Positions 50,223 to 62,328 of a stretch of DNA of 64,000 nucleotides are shown here, in pieces (position 1 is the stretch's first letter; every line of letters begins with the position of its first letter). Source of the stretch: Pachyseris speciosa. Lineage: Eukaryota; Cnidaria; Anthozoa; Scleractinia; Pachyseridae. The position numbers were made by a program, and so were the translations under genes. The notes below the pieces were generated by a model that saw only the letters and a program-made list of their open reading frames with translations, was not told the DNA's origin and made no database searches. The stretch spans positions 456,001 through 520,000 of the forward strand of contig JAEMWC010000347.1 in the NCBI GenBank assembly GCA_016490735.1. Reading direction: 5' to 3'.

Positions 50223-52504
50223 TACTTGCTTTCGATTTGATCGCAGGCTCAAGCCAGGTGTGGGACACCCAAACCAAATCGAGGCTTAATTTTTCGCGCG
50301 CTTTCTGCGGCTCGTAATTTCACATTCACTTGGTTTCTTCATTTTGAGCAAAACAACTTCATCGTCTTCGATCGAAGTTTGTCTTTAAATTCGCGTAAAA
50401 AGCATAAAAATCAAGAACTTGTCAAAAGATACTCCGGAACGTGACTTTTCAAGTGATGAAGGGAAGAGCGATTTTTCTCAAGAAAAGCTTCAAACTTGGA
50501 TGGATTAAGCGGTTGAAAACAGTATAATTCAACGCTTCAAGGGCTTTCACTTCACCGCGGCATCTTGCATCTCACTAAGAAAGGTCACTTAACAGTTCAC
50601 CTGTGTTAATGGGAGGAACGAGTAGCTCAAACTCTGTGGAAAAAGCTCTTTCTTTGGACAAACCGTTTGCTATTTTTGCGGATGCTTGTTTTTACCTTAC
50701 TGAAGCTTACGTATTTTCAAGTGGTAGAAACCTCTACAACACAACGCAGGACAGTGAGGTAAATTAAATAAATAGAAGCTTAACATTTGGTTTAATCGTT
50801 GTTACTTTTGTTCAGGGATGAAACTTGTATTTTTCTCTCCAATGGATATAAATAACAATCATCTGTACTCGTTTTGGACGCAAAGAAGTAGTTGAATTGT
50901 TTGTTTGTTTTTTTTTGTTACGTTGTTTTCTTTGCAAGCTAACGAGTGTTTTTACTCGGCTTGGCTGACTGTTTTTCGACCTTGGTACCTCAACAGCGTT
51001 AAGAAACTTTTGCCCTTATCTTAATAACACATAATCACAATGAGTCCTCGTAAAATTAAGCATTAAAACTCGAGTAAAAAAAAGCCGATCAAATGCATAT
51101 GCATGTGCACGTCTCAAAAGCTGACATAAAGTTGTCAAAATATGAAAAACGTTTTAGAGATCTTCGTCGAAAGCGGCCTGTAAACAACAATATTAAGTTT
51201 CGCCGTCTATAAACATGTCGGCTTAATTTGTTTGAAACGGTAAGAATCAGCGTTTGGATGTTAAAAACACCGAAATGGGTTGACAGGCTGGGCTGGCTTT
51301 GATAAATTTTATATTGGACGGGTCTGCGAGAGAAATGCTGGTGTGGTTTGGCAAGCGCTTTCTTCGTTAACTGGATGACGCTTTGCCACTGAGAATCATT
51401 AATTGAAGAAGGTTCTTCGGAAGACATGGTAATACCAGTAAAACTATCAAAGCTCTTTAGCGTTTTGTGTCAGCCAAGGAAAGATTTTGTGGGAAATGGC
51501 GCTATTATTCAGCTCTGTCGCGTTCCGAGTGATTGCTGCCTCAGCGATTCCTGTTGACTGCTCTAAACGATCAGGTGTGGACCTCTTTTTTGTCTTTTCT
51601 ATGGACATTTATGTCAAAATTGCTAAGCAATTTTTGTTACTTGTCTAATTTCTCCACCTTCTCCAAGAATCTTCGAAGAAATGTTATTCGTATTCTGCTT
51701 TGTTTTCTTGTAATACTTGTGTTGTTCTGTTGTTTCTGAACCGCGGTCAATTCCTGTTGACTGCTCTTAACGATCAGTTTTTACCCTTTATTGTCTTTTC
51801 TACGGGCATTAATGTCAAAATAAATACCGATTTTTCTAGACTAATCAGTACAAGCTATTATTATTACAAGCTAGTCTTGTTTAATTTCTCCACCTTCTCC
51901 TTCTTCCAGCATAACACTCGCATCGTACTTTGTTCGCTTGTAGTGTTTTTTTTTTAATCCGCTTTGAATTCCGTTACGCTTTCATCTGAAAGTAGTTAGG
52001 ACTCTCGAATGTCTGTATTTTTTTTGCAAACGTTTGCTATCGAAAACTCTTCGTTTTCCCTGCTGCTGCTCAATTGTTTTGGACACAAATTAAACTGGCC
52101 CAAATAAAGCCATGCGAAGTTGCTCGGTGAGAGTGTGCAACTCCGATTCTAGGCTTGGCCTGGCTAAATATATATATATGGCCTTCAGCTTTTCTTTTTA
52201 TAATCGCTACATACCAGACTGGAATGGTGTTCCATCGAACATCATGCATGCACCTTCTTTAAGCAGGTTTAAGTCCTATCTATTACATTATTTGTGTCAA
52301 TTTTAAATCAGATGTAGCTTGTGAGTGACAAGTATGTAATTTAATTAGGTTAGCGTTGGATTGTATTTCAATTTTACTTCTTTATTTTTAGTGTCAATCT
52401 CAAAGCAGGGGTGACTTGTAAGAGACAAATGTTTGATTTAATTTGATTAGGTTAGCTTTGGGCCACGTTTAAATTTCACCTCTTAGTTTTTAGAATGTGT
52501 AATA
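50223..52504. repeat. Composite repeat unit body, copy 1
   Basis: Recurs with high identity at about 55.5-57.4 kb, 57.5-60.17 kb and 62.4 kb to the end of the window. It contains recurring coding-like snippets: minus-strand MSSEEPSSINDSQWQSVIQL (51.4 kb; also 58.8 and 63.7 kb) and plus-strand LDKPFAIFADACFYFTEA in the 57.97 and 62.9 kb copies. All frames are short and interrupted. I do not recognise the family. Confidence 0.65.
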
Positions 52505-52935
52505 CAGTAATAGCCCACGTATAAGAACCAGAATTTTCTAATTTAGCCTAAATAGATTCTTATATAAATGGTACTGAAAGCAAATTTAGGCTACCAAGGT
52601 TCTTAAAATAGGTTCTTAAATTTTCATATGAATTTTATCTGAATATACTATATATATGATAAATATCATCTCATAATACAGTATAAATCATTTATTTGTA
52701 CCATAGAGAAATGCCTATAGGCAGTTCACTGCAGGTACAGTATATGTCCTTAACAAAACATAACAAAGAAACTCATTCAGCAGTTTCTACCTTTACACTT
52801 TTACAGCAACCCCACTGATAAGAACCTAACTTAAAATTTTAGCCTTAATAGGTTCTTATGTGGAGGGGGCTTAAAATGAAAATTTTAGCCTAACAGGTTC
52901 TTAAAACCCAGGTTCTTATTCGTGGGCTATTACTG
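52505..52935. mobile_element. TA-target (Tc1/mariner-like) MITE
   Basis: Terminal inverted repeats begin CAGTAATAGCCCACG and the insertion is flanked by TA on both sides. The equivalent position in the unit near 60.16 kb reads GTGTAATATTAGATA, the expected empty site with a single TA. Inside are repeated AATTTTAGCCT / GGTTCTTA words; no open frame. Confidence 0.85.
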
Positions 52936-53950
52936 TATTAGATAATATTCTTTGTATGGGAATTTACTTTCTCCCAATTATTCTCCAGTCATGCACTTTT
53001 TTTGTATCAACTTAGATGTATTCGCATGACAAAGTATTACTAAACTTAAAGTAAGCTCTTTCTCATTAATGTACACATCCTTTGGACTTCCTTCCTGCAT
53101 GCAGTCTTTCAATTAATTTTATTCATAGCTGGTCACACCAATCTTGTGGTATGTTTGGATGACATTTGGTACTAATGTGTAATGGGATTTTTGATGTTTG
53201 AGGAAGTATGTTGTGCAATTTCAAATGTACATGGAGAAATGTGAGACTAGTCCTTACCTTTCTTGCAAAATAGAAAATCAAGTTAAGATTGCTAACACGG
53301 ATTTCCAGCACTTTTTCTTTGGTGAATCATTACCTTAAATCTTCATACTACATTGTTAATTACCTTGATAGTGATATCAACCACATGCCCAATATTTTAT
53401 TATCAAGTTGCTTAGTCTTGCACTTGGCTGGCCAGAAATGCAGCTGGATTTCTTTTTGAAAACACTGTAGGTGCATTGATTGATGAGCTTAATGTCGGCA
53501 AGCAGTTTTTTGCGATAGTAAGGTCAAGAAGTAACTGATCAAAAGAAATATATTGGCCTTAATGCATATCATCTAAATATTTTTATTGATTTCCATGTAT
53601 CTTTCTTTCATAAATTTTTTTGATGCGTACATATATCCAGAGAATACACAATTTCTGATTTCCAACCGTCTCATGGGAGGCTTTGGATAACTGAAATTGC
53701 ATTCATTATGAAGTGATGATCTGAATCACTATATGTCTGATGTCCGATACTGATTCAAAATAGCATTCACCAGGCTTCTCCACCAATTTCTAGTGGCTCT
53801 AAACCATAACTAAGTAGCCTACAGTTAAACGGGGAAACAGACCTGTCCTTAGGTATTGCTCTAAGATGTTAAGAAATGTTTTGTTTTAAAAATTCATAGA
53901 TGCAAACTAGCGTTGCAGGTTCTTTTTTACACAAAGTATTAATGATTATT

Positions 53951-53992
<42 letters not shown>

Positions 53993-54024
53993 GAAGTGAG
54001 ACACGAGAATTTGGTTTATCAACG

Positions 54025-54055
<31 letters not shown>

Positions 54056-54156
54056 GGATTCGATTAGCTGACGTTTCGAGCGTTAGCCCTTCGTCGGAGC
54101 GAATCGGATTCGCTCCGACGAAGGGCTAACGCTCGAAACGTCAGCTAATCGAATCC

Positions 54157-54187
<31 letters not shown>

Positions 54188-54620
54188 CGTTGATAAACCA
54201 AATTCTCTATTAATGATTATTGTTTTAAAAAAACCTACCTCAATATATTTTTTTGCTTTTTAACATCTCCAAACTCAATTTGCAAAGGAATTTTTATTAC
54301 CTTACTGAATAGAATGCTTGTTTTTAGGAGGGGTGGGGGTCCAAATCCGTAAAAGGGGATTCATATCTGCTAGCAGTTCTGGACTAGGGGGTCCAAATCT
54401 GATCCACAAGCAGATCTGGACTGGAGGGTGCAAATCTGCGGGGGGTCCAAATCCACTGTGACACTGGCTCAGATCACCTTTCCATACTATTTTTTACAGC
54501 CTTGGGTCTGTAGCTTGAGTGAGGTCAGATGGGTGATATGACCAGCACACTATATGTAAATGCCAGTAGAAAAAGAATGCTTTTGGAGCTCCGCTTTTAG
54601 GCTTGGCTAAATATATATAT
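52936..54620. repeat. Host repeat module R1, inverse copy (unit 1 end)
   Basis: Reverse complement of the forward copy at 48.54-49.72 kb, preceded by TTAGATAATATTCTTTGTATGGG. It ends GGAGCTCCGCTTTTAGGCTTGG and a TATATA run. It contains a younger palindrome near 54.0-54.2 kb. Confidence 0.75.
54005..54207. repeat. 203-bp near-perfect palindrome with hammerhead-like cores
   Basis: Two 101-bp arms meet at a single G (54,106) with no mismatch that I can see. Each arm contains CCGACGA, a GGGC/GCTC stem and GAAA, the layout of a hammerhead ribozyme core (CUGANGA...GAAA), as found in Penelope-like terminal repeats. It looks like two head-to-head copies of one terminal fragment. Uninterrupted copies of the surrounding repeat lack it. 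Confidence 0.8.
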
Positions 54621-54638
54621 TAAGATGGATGTCCAGTA

Positions 54639-54818
54639 TCAAAGACTTACGCTGTAAACTAGCTGGTCAGCTGGGCCAGGTGGAGTATGGCCGCTATGTT
54701 GGATTATTATGATTATTATTAGGATATTATTAGTTATTGGGCAACTCCACCGTCGTCGTCGTCGTCGTCGACGTCGTCGTCGTCGTGTGGGCCCACGAGC
54801 AATACCGCTAGCCATTTT

Positions 54819-54850
<32 letters not shown>

Positions 54851-54960
54851 AGGTATGGTGCTCCGCTTCGCGGCCCTTCGGGCCGCTGGAGCTCCGCTAA
54901 TAATCCAACATGGCGGCCATACTCCACCTGGCCCAGCTGACCAGCTACTTTACAGCGTAC
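54639..54960. repeat. GC-hairpin module, inverse copy
   Basis: Reverse complement of the 49.84 kb module, including the poly-CGA tract (here CGTCGT) and the CCCTTCGGG hairpin. It meets a forward copy head to head near 54.9-55.0 kb. Confidence 0.75.
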
Positions 54961-55079
54961 GTCTTTGATACTGAACATTCATCTTATAGCGGAGCTCCGG
55001 CGGAGCACCATACCTATAGAAACTCGTCAACTGCTTTTCTCATGGTAAAAGCGGCTAGCGGTATTGCTCGTGGGCGCGC

Positions 55080-55117
<38 letters not shown>

Positions 55118-57450
55118 GGAGTTGCCCAATAATTAATAATAGCGACCTTCAGAACAGACTACGAGTACGAGATTGAGTACGAGTACGACTTTGAAATTTC
55201 AAAACAGTTGCGTTCTCAGAGGCCTCGCTCCTCAGTGTGGTTGAACAGAATAGAATGAGGCTCTAGGAACGAGAGTTGGTGTCATACATGATAGTCTAAG
55301 CTTGCGACAAGGAATTGAAAAGTCGTACTCGTACTCGATCTCGTACTCGTAGTCCGATCTGAAGGTCGCTAATATCCTAATAATAACCATAATAATCCAA
55401 CATGGCGGCCATACTCCACCTGACCCAGCTGGGTCCCCAGCTCATCAGCTAGTTTGCAGCGTGCAACTTTGATATAGGACATCCGTGTCATGGCCAATTG
55501 ACAGCTGTCAAAACAAGGTTTCCGCTGACCAGTATCACGTGGCCATATTGCGGGCTCAAGTTTAGAGCTTATATAGGTCAGCTGTTTTTTTGAATTTGAC
55601 CGCTGACCACGTACTTGTTTTAGATTAGATCGCAGGCTCAAGCCAGGTTAATTTAACCAAAACGAGGCACCCAAACCAAAACGAGGCTTAATTTTCCGCG
55701 CGCTTTCTGCGGCTCGTAATTTCACAGTCAGTTGGTTTCTTCATTTTGACCAAAACAACTTCATCTTCGAAGTTTGCGAAGTTTCTCTTTTAATTCGCGT
55801 AAAAGGCATAAAAATCAATAACTAATTTTTTCCGGAAGGTGAATTTTCAAGTGATAAAAAGGATAGCAAAACATTTGCCTCAGGAAACGCTTAAAACTTG
55901 GCTCGACTTGCATAATCGACGCTCGGATTGTGTGGTTGAAAAACAAAATGATTCAAGGCTTCAAGGACTTTCACTTTACCGCGGCACCTCGCAGCTCACC
56001 AAGAAAGGTCACTTAACCGTTCACCGGTATCAATGGGAGGAACGAGTAGCTCAAAGTTAGCGGAAGAAGTTCTTTCTTTGGACAAACCGTTTGTTATTTT
56101 TCCAGATGTGTGCTTTAACTCAGGTGGATTCGTATTTTCAACCTCTACAACACAGGTGACTCAATTAAATGAATTGAAGCTTAACATTAAATGGTTTAAT
56201 CGTTCTTATTTTTGTTCAGGAAAGCAATTTGTATTTTTCTCTCGACTGGATATAAATAACAATCATCTCTACTCGTTTTGCAAGCAAGCATTGTTTGTTT
56301 GTTTTGTTGTTTTCATGCAAGCGAACGAGTGTTTTCACTCCGCTTGGCTGACTGTTTTCAGTGTTTTTCGACGTCGGTGCCTCAACAGCATTAAAAAAAA
56401 CTTTTGCCCCTAACTTATTAACAAGTAATCGCAATGAGTCCTCGTAAAATAAAGCATTAAGCCCAGGCTAAACGATCAAACACTTCATTCAACATCGTGT
56501 TGGAAGATAATTTAAAACGGCTTTCTATGTTTGATCCAGATGAAACATTTTCATCTAACATTTCGCTCTACGAACAAATGTTTGATCGTTTAGCCAACCT
56601 AACCAAGAAAGTGCACGGTCAGTAAAAAGCAAACCAAATTGAGAACGTGAAAATTTCAGCGATAACACGCAAAAAGTGTCCTGTGTACTCGCTTTGTCTT
56701 GTGTTTGGTCAAACATTGTTTGTTTTCCTGCTAGCAGAGGTTTCTCGCCCAAGGAAATTTGTTTATCGGCTAGTCACCCAACGTTATGTTTGTCAAACAC
56801 AATGTTCAGGAAAATGTTTGATCGTTTAGCGGGGGCTTTAGTATTACTTGTGTTTTGCGCAAAGAATACAATTTCAGCAACTTCTGAAAACACAGATAAT
56901 ATCAATTCTTAATTTTTCTCGGCCCAGTGCGATTACCTATCCAACCATTGGTTTGTTTTCGTTTTTCTCTTTTCTCCGATATTTAAGCTTATGTCAAAAT
57001 TGCTTAACAATTTTTATTAACTTGCTACGAAATTGTCACTTGTCTATTTTCCCTACCTTCTCCAAAGAAACCTACAAACCTACGCATCGTCAGTGAATTT
57101 GTTTTCTTGTAATGTTTTGTTATTCTGTGGTTTGTGAATCGCGGTCAATTCCTGTTGACTGCTCTAAACGATCAGGTTCATACTCTACGGACCGTTATGT
57201 AAAAACTTAAGATTGCTTAGTAATTTTTCTAGCTTACTAGAAGCTTACTTATCAACTTTCTTCACCCTTTCCAAGAATCTTCGAACAAACATAGGCGTCT
57301 TGTTGTTTTGGAATGTTTTAATGTTTTGAGGTTTTTGAACCGCGGTCAATTCCTGTTGACTGCTCTAAACACAAAATATTGGCGCAAGGAAAGCCATGCG
57401 AAGTTGCTCAATACCAGTAAATAAAATACTAACCATGGAGCTCCGCTTTT
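54961..57450. repeat. Composite repeat unit, copy 2 (3' shortened)
   Basis: Forward module with a (CGA)n run at 55,080-55,114, then a diverged unit body. One stretch (55.84-56.06 kb) keeps an uninterrupted 73-codon frame with HLPQETLKTWLDLHNRRSD and YRGTSQLTKKGHLTVHRY, which is broken in the other copies. It stops near GGAGCTCCGCTTTTAGG without the R1 module. Confidence 0.65.
55142..55369. mobile_element. Foldback MITE in repeat module
   Basis: Ends GCGACCTTCAGA(A/T)C and its complement, with inner arms rich in GAGTACGAG. It is flanked by TAATA on both sides; empty copies read TTAATAATATCC, supporting a 5-bp duplication. No coding sequence. Confidence 0.8.
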
Positions 57451-60171
57451 AGGCTTGGCTAAATCTATATATTAGCTAATTGACACCTGTCAAAACAAGG
57501 TATCTGCTGACCAGTGTAACGTGACCATATCGCGGGCTCAAGTTAAGACCTCATCGAGGTCAGCTGTTTTTTTGAAGTTGACCGCTGACCAGGTACTTGC
57601 TTTCGATTGGATCGCAGGCTCAAGCCAGGTGTGGGACACCCAAACCAAATCGAGGCCTTTAAAATTTTTCGCGCGCTTTCTGCGGCTCGTAATTTCACAT
57701 TCAGTTGGTTTCTTTATTTTGAGCAAAACAACTTCATCTTCTTCGATCGAAGTTTGTCTTTCGCGTAAAAAGCATAAAAATCAAGAACTTGTCAAAAGAT
57801 ACTCCGGAAGGTGAATTTTCAAGTGATGAAAGGAAGGACGAAAGATTTTTCTCAGGAAAAGCTTCAAAGATTGTGCGGTTGAAAACAGTATAATTCAACG
57901 CTTCAAGGGCTTTCACTTCACCGCGGCATCTTGCATCTCACCAAGAAAAGTCACTTAACAGTTCACCGGTATTAATTGGAGGAATGAGTAGCTCAAACTC
58001 TGTGGAAGAAGCTCTTTCTTTGGACAAACCGTTTGCTATTTTTGCGGATGCTTGTTTTTACTTTACTGAAGCTTACGTATTTTCAAGTGGTAGAAACCTC
58101 TACAACACAGGACAGTGAGGTAAATTAAATAACTAGAAGCTTAACATTTGGTTTAATCCTTGTTACTTTTGTTTAGGAATGAAACTTGTATTTTTCTCTC
58201 GAATGGATATAAATAACAATCATCTGTACTCGTTTTGGACGCAAAGAAGTAGTTGAATTGTTTGTTTGTTTTGTTACGTTGTTTTCTTTGCAAGCGAACG
58301 AATGTTTTTACTCGGCCTGGCTGACTGTTTTTCGACCTTGGTTCCTCAATAGCGTTAAGAAACTTTTGCCCTTATCTTATTAACACGTAATCGCAATGAG
58401 TCCTCGTAAAATTAAGGATTAAAGGCGGAAACTCAAGCTCGAGTAAAAATAAAAACTCCGATCAAATGCATGTGCATGTGCACTTCTCAAAATCTGACAT
58501 TAAGTTGTCAAAATGCTGCCAAAACAGTCAAAACCCAGCGCGCTTCACTCGTCATTTGAGAAAAGTCTTTAAGAGATCTTCATCGAAAGCAGCCTGTAAA
58601 CAACAATTAAGTTTCGCCGTCTTTAAACATTTCAGCTTAATTTGTTTGAACCGGTAAGAATCAGCGTTTGGATGTTAAAAACAGCGAAATGGGTTGACTG
58701 GCTGGCTGGTTTTGATTAATTTTATAGTGGACGGGTCTGCGAGAGAAATGCTCGTTTGGTTTGGCAAGCGCTTTCTTCGTTATCTGGATGATGTTTTGCC
58801 ACTGAGAATCATTAATTGAAGAAGGTTCTTCGGAAGACATGGGAAGTAACAGTACAACTATCAAAGCACTTAAGTGTTTTGTGTAAGCCAAGGAAAGATT
58901 TTGTGGGAAATGGCTCTTTCATTCAGCTCTGTCGCATTCCGAGTGATTGCTGTCTCAGTGATTCCTGTTGACTGCTCTAAACGATCGGGTGCGGACCTCT
59001 TTTTTGTCTTTTCTACGGACATTTATGTCAAATTTCCTAAGCAATTTTTCTAGCTTAATACAAGATAGTTTTGTCACTTGTCTAATTTCTCCACCTTCTC
59101 CAAGAATCTTCGAAGAAATATTATTCGTATTGTGCTTTGTTTTCTTGTAATTTGTTTGTTGTTCTATTGTTTCTGAACCGCGGTCAATTCCTGTTGACTG
59201 CCGTAAACGAAGAGTTTGTACCCTTTATTTTCTTTTCTAGGGGCACTTATGTCAAAATAAATACCGATTTTTCTAGCCTTATCAGTACAAGCTATTTTAA
59301 TTCCTAGCCAGTCTTGTTTAATTTCTCCACCTTCTCCTTCTTCGAGCAAACACTCGCCGGCATCGTACTTTGTTCGCTTGTAGTGTTTTTTTTGTTTTGT
59401 TTTGTTTTTGATGCGCTTTGAATCCCTTTACGCTTTCATCTGAAAGTAGTTAGGACTGAAGAATGTTTGTCTTTTTTTTTTTTTTGCAAACGTTTACTAT
59501 CGAAAACTTCGTTTTCCCTGCTGCTGCTCAATAGACCTTATTCGCTTGTACATTTTGTTTTCCCAATACAGATCATGTGACGATACTCAGGAGATTTGAT
59601 CCTTTGTCTGGTTCAATAAAAAACAGTGCATGCAAGCATGAATATGTCTGCATGCACTCTTTTTAATGAGCAAGACAAAGGACCAAGTCTCTTGAGTATG
59701 GTCACATGATCTGTATTGGGAAAACAAAATGTACAAGCGAATAAGGTCTATTGTTTTGGACACAAATTAAACTGGCCCAAATAAACCCTTGCGAAGTTGC
59801 TCGGTGAGAGTGTGCAGCTCCGATTCTAGGCTTGGCGTGGCTAATATATATATGACCTTCAGCTTTTCTTTTTTAATCGCTACATGACAGACTGGAATGG
59901 TGTTCCATCGAACATCGTGCATGCACCTTCTTTAAGCAGTTTTAAGTCCTATCTATTACATTATTAGTATCAATTTTAAATCAGATGTAGCTTGTGAGTG
60001 ACAAGTATGTAATTTAATTAGGTTTGCTTTGGATTACTTCATAATTGTTAGTCTCAATCTCAAATCAGGGGTGACTTGTAAGAGACAAGTATTTGATTTA
60101 ATTTGATAAGGTTAGCTTTGGGCCACGTTTAAATTTCACCTCTTAGTTTTAAGAATGTGTAATATTAGATA
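57451..60171. repeat. Composite repeat unit, copy 3
   Basis: Starts in AATTGACACCTGTCAAAAC and follows copy 1 throughout, with the same coding-like fragments in both orientations. A foldback MITE is inserted near 59.5 kb and a Crypton-like fragment at its right end. Confidence 0.7.
59532..59750. mobile_element. 219-bp foldback MITE
   Basis: Arms starting TAGACCTTATTCGCTTGTAC, inverted and similar over about 100 bp. The matching site in copy 1 (near 52.07 kb) reads CTCAATTGTTTTGG; here it is CTCAA, insert, TTGTTTTGG. The comparison gives no target duplication outside the element. Confidence 0.8.
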
Positions 60172-60836
60172 TTGTTATATACCTACACTTTCACTCAACA
60201 AAAGGAGTACTGCGATTGGTTGATTCTTGGTCACGTGCCCCTGACCAAATTCAAATGTATCCCGACCGGGATACAATTCCGCAATTGTTGCCCGCGCGCC
60301 CGGATACAGCAGCACGTGATTAGTGCATGACTAAAAAGTGGCATGATCTTCAGCACGTGCTCACGTCAGCTTGATTGACGAGGCGGACCTGAGAGCACTG
60401 CCAGTTTTCAGTTTTATAAACTAATGATAATACAAACGTTATGGAACCCGAGACTAAAAGAAAACGTTTTCCTCAAGTATCAGCCGAAGAAATTCAGCAT
60501 CTAATAGGAGGAAAAGATTCGGAAAATACAAGAAAGGCATGTTCTACTTTTTCAGGTACTTTTAAACGTTTGTAAATTATTCATTCGGCAGGCTTGTGAA
60601 TAAAGACGTGTTTTTGAAATGCCGTCTTTGTTTGTTTGTCAGTTTATTTTGCTGTGATTGTTGAAGGGAAAGTCTCGGTATATAACAAAGCACTTAATGT
60701 ATGATCCCTCGGGAAACTAGTTAGTTTTGTTTTCCCTCGAGTCCTGATGTTTCCCTCGACTCCGTCTCGGGAAACATCAGGACTCTCGGGAAAACAAAAC
60801 TAACTGTTTCCCTCGGGACCATACATTAAGTGTATA
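60172..60836 (+). mobile_element. Crypton-like fragment with hairpin end
   Basis: Compared with copy 1, about 665 bp are inserted in TTAGATAATATTC. It carries a short frame MEPETKRKRFPQVSAEEIQH...SENTRKACSTF, ending before a GGTACTT that could be a splice donor. The frame resembles the N-terminal exon of Crypton/DUF3504-type tyrosine recombinase genes. The last 150 bp fold into a long hairpin (CCCTCGGGAAAC / GTTTCCCTCGGG ends). The catalytic domain is absent. Confidence 0.45.
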
Positions 60837-62190
60837 ATATTCTTTGTATGGGAATTTACTTTCTCCCAATTATTCTCCAGTCATGCACTTTTTTGTTTTG
60901 TATCAACTTAGTTGTATTCGCATGACAAAGTATTATTAAACTTAAAACTTAAAATTAAACTTAAAGTAAGCTCTTTCTCATCAATGTACACATCCTTTGG
61001 ACTTCCTTCTCCTGCATACAGTCTTTCAATTAATTTTATTAGTAGCTGGTCACACCAATCTTGTGGGATGTTTGGATGACATTTGGCATTAATGTTCAAT
61101 GGAATCTCTGATGTTTGATGAAGTATGTTAAGATCAAGTTAAGATGGCTAACACAGATTTCCAGCACTTTTGCTTTGATGAATCACCTTGATAGTGGTAT
61201 CAACCAAATGCCCAATATTTTATTATCAAGTTGTTTGGTCTTGCACTTAACTGGCCAGAAGAGCAGCTGGATTTCTTTTTCGAAAACACTGTAGGTGCAT
61301 TGAGTGATGAGCTTAATGTTAGCAAGCAGTTTTTTTTTGTGATAGTAAGGTCAAGAAGTAATTGATCAAAACAAATATCTTGGTCTTAATTCATGGCATC
61401 TAAATATTTTTTATTGATTTCCATGTATCTTTCTTTCATAATTTTTGTGAGGCATACATATATCCAGAGGATACACAATTTCTGATTTCTGACTGTTTCA
61501 TGGGAGGCTGTGGATAATTGAAATTGCATTCATTATGAAGTGATGATCTGAATCACTATATATCTGATGTGATACTGATTCCAAGGAGCAATCACCAGGC
61601 TTCTCCACCAATTTCTAGTGGCTCTAAACCATACCTAAGTAGCTAAGTATGAAACTAAGTTGCTTACAGTTGAACGGGGAAACACACCTGTCCTTAGGTA
61701 TTGTTCTAAGATGTTAAGAAATGTTTTGTTTTAAAAATTTATAGATGAAAAAAAAGCGTTGCAGGTTCTTTTTTACACAAGGTATTAAAGATTATTTTAA
61801 AAAAAACCCACCTCAATATTTTTATTTTGCCTTTCTAACATCTCCAAACTCAGTTTGGAAAGGAATTTTTATTACCTTACTCAATAGAACGCTCGTTTTT
61901 AGGAGGGGTGGGGGTCCAAATCCGTAAAAGGGGATTCATATCTGCTAGCAGTTCTGGACTAGGGGTCCAAATCTGATCCACAAGCAGATCTGGACTGGAG
62001 GGTGCAAATCCACGTGGGGTCCAAATCCACTGTGCCACTGGCTCAGATCACCTTTCCATACTATTTTTTACAGCATTGGGTCTGTAGCTTGAGTGAGGTC
62101 AGATGGGTGATATGACAAGCAGACTATATGTAAATGCCAGTAGAAAAAGAATGCTTTTGGAGCTCCGCTTTTAGGCTTGGCTAAATATAT
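60837..62190. repeat. Host repeat module R1, inverse copy (unit 3 end)
   Basis: Third R1 copy, with the longest peptide-like stretch of the family (CHPNIPQDWCDQLLIKLIER, GEGSPKDVYIDEKEL) on the minus strand. It ends with GGAGCTCCGCTTTTAGGCTTGG and TATATATATTA. Confidence 0.75.
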
Positions 62191-62297
62191 ATATTAGCGG
62201 AGCACCATACCTATAGAAACGCGTCAACTGCTTTTCTCATGGTAAAAATGGCTAGCGGTATTGCTCGTGGGCGCGTACGCACGACGACGACGGAGTC

Positions 62298-62328
<31 letters not shown>

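Noticed and set aside
54910..55176. Poly-arginine protein from the CGA tract
   Set aside because: The tract length varies between repeat copies and no conserved frame surrounds it.
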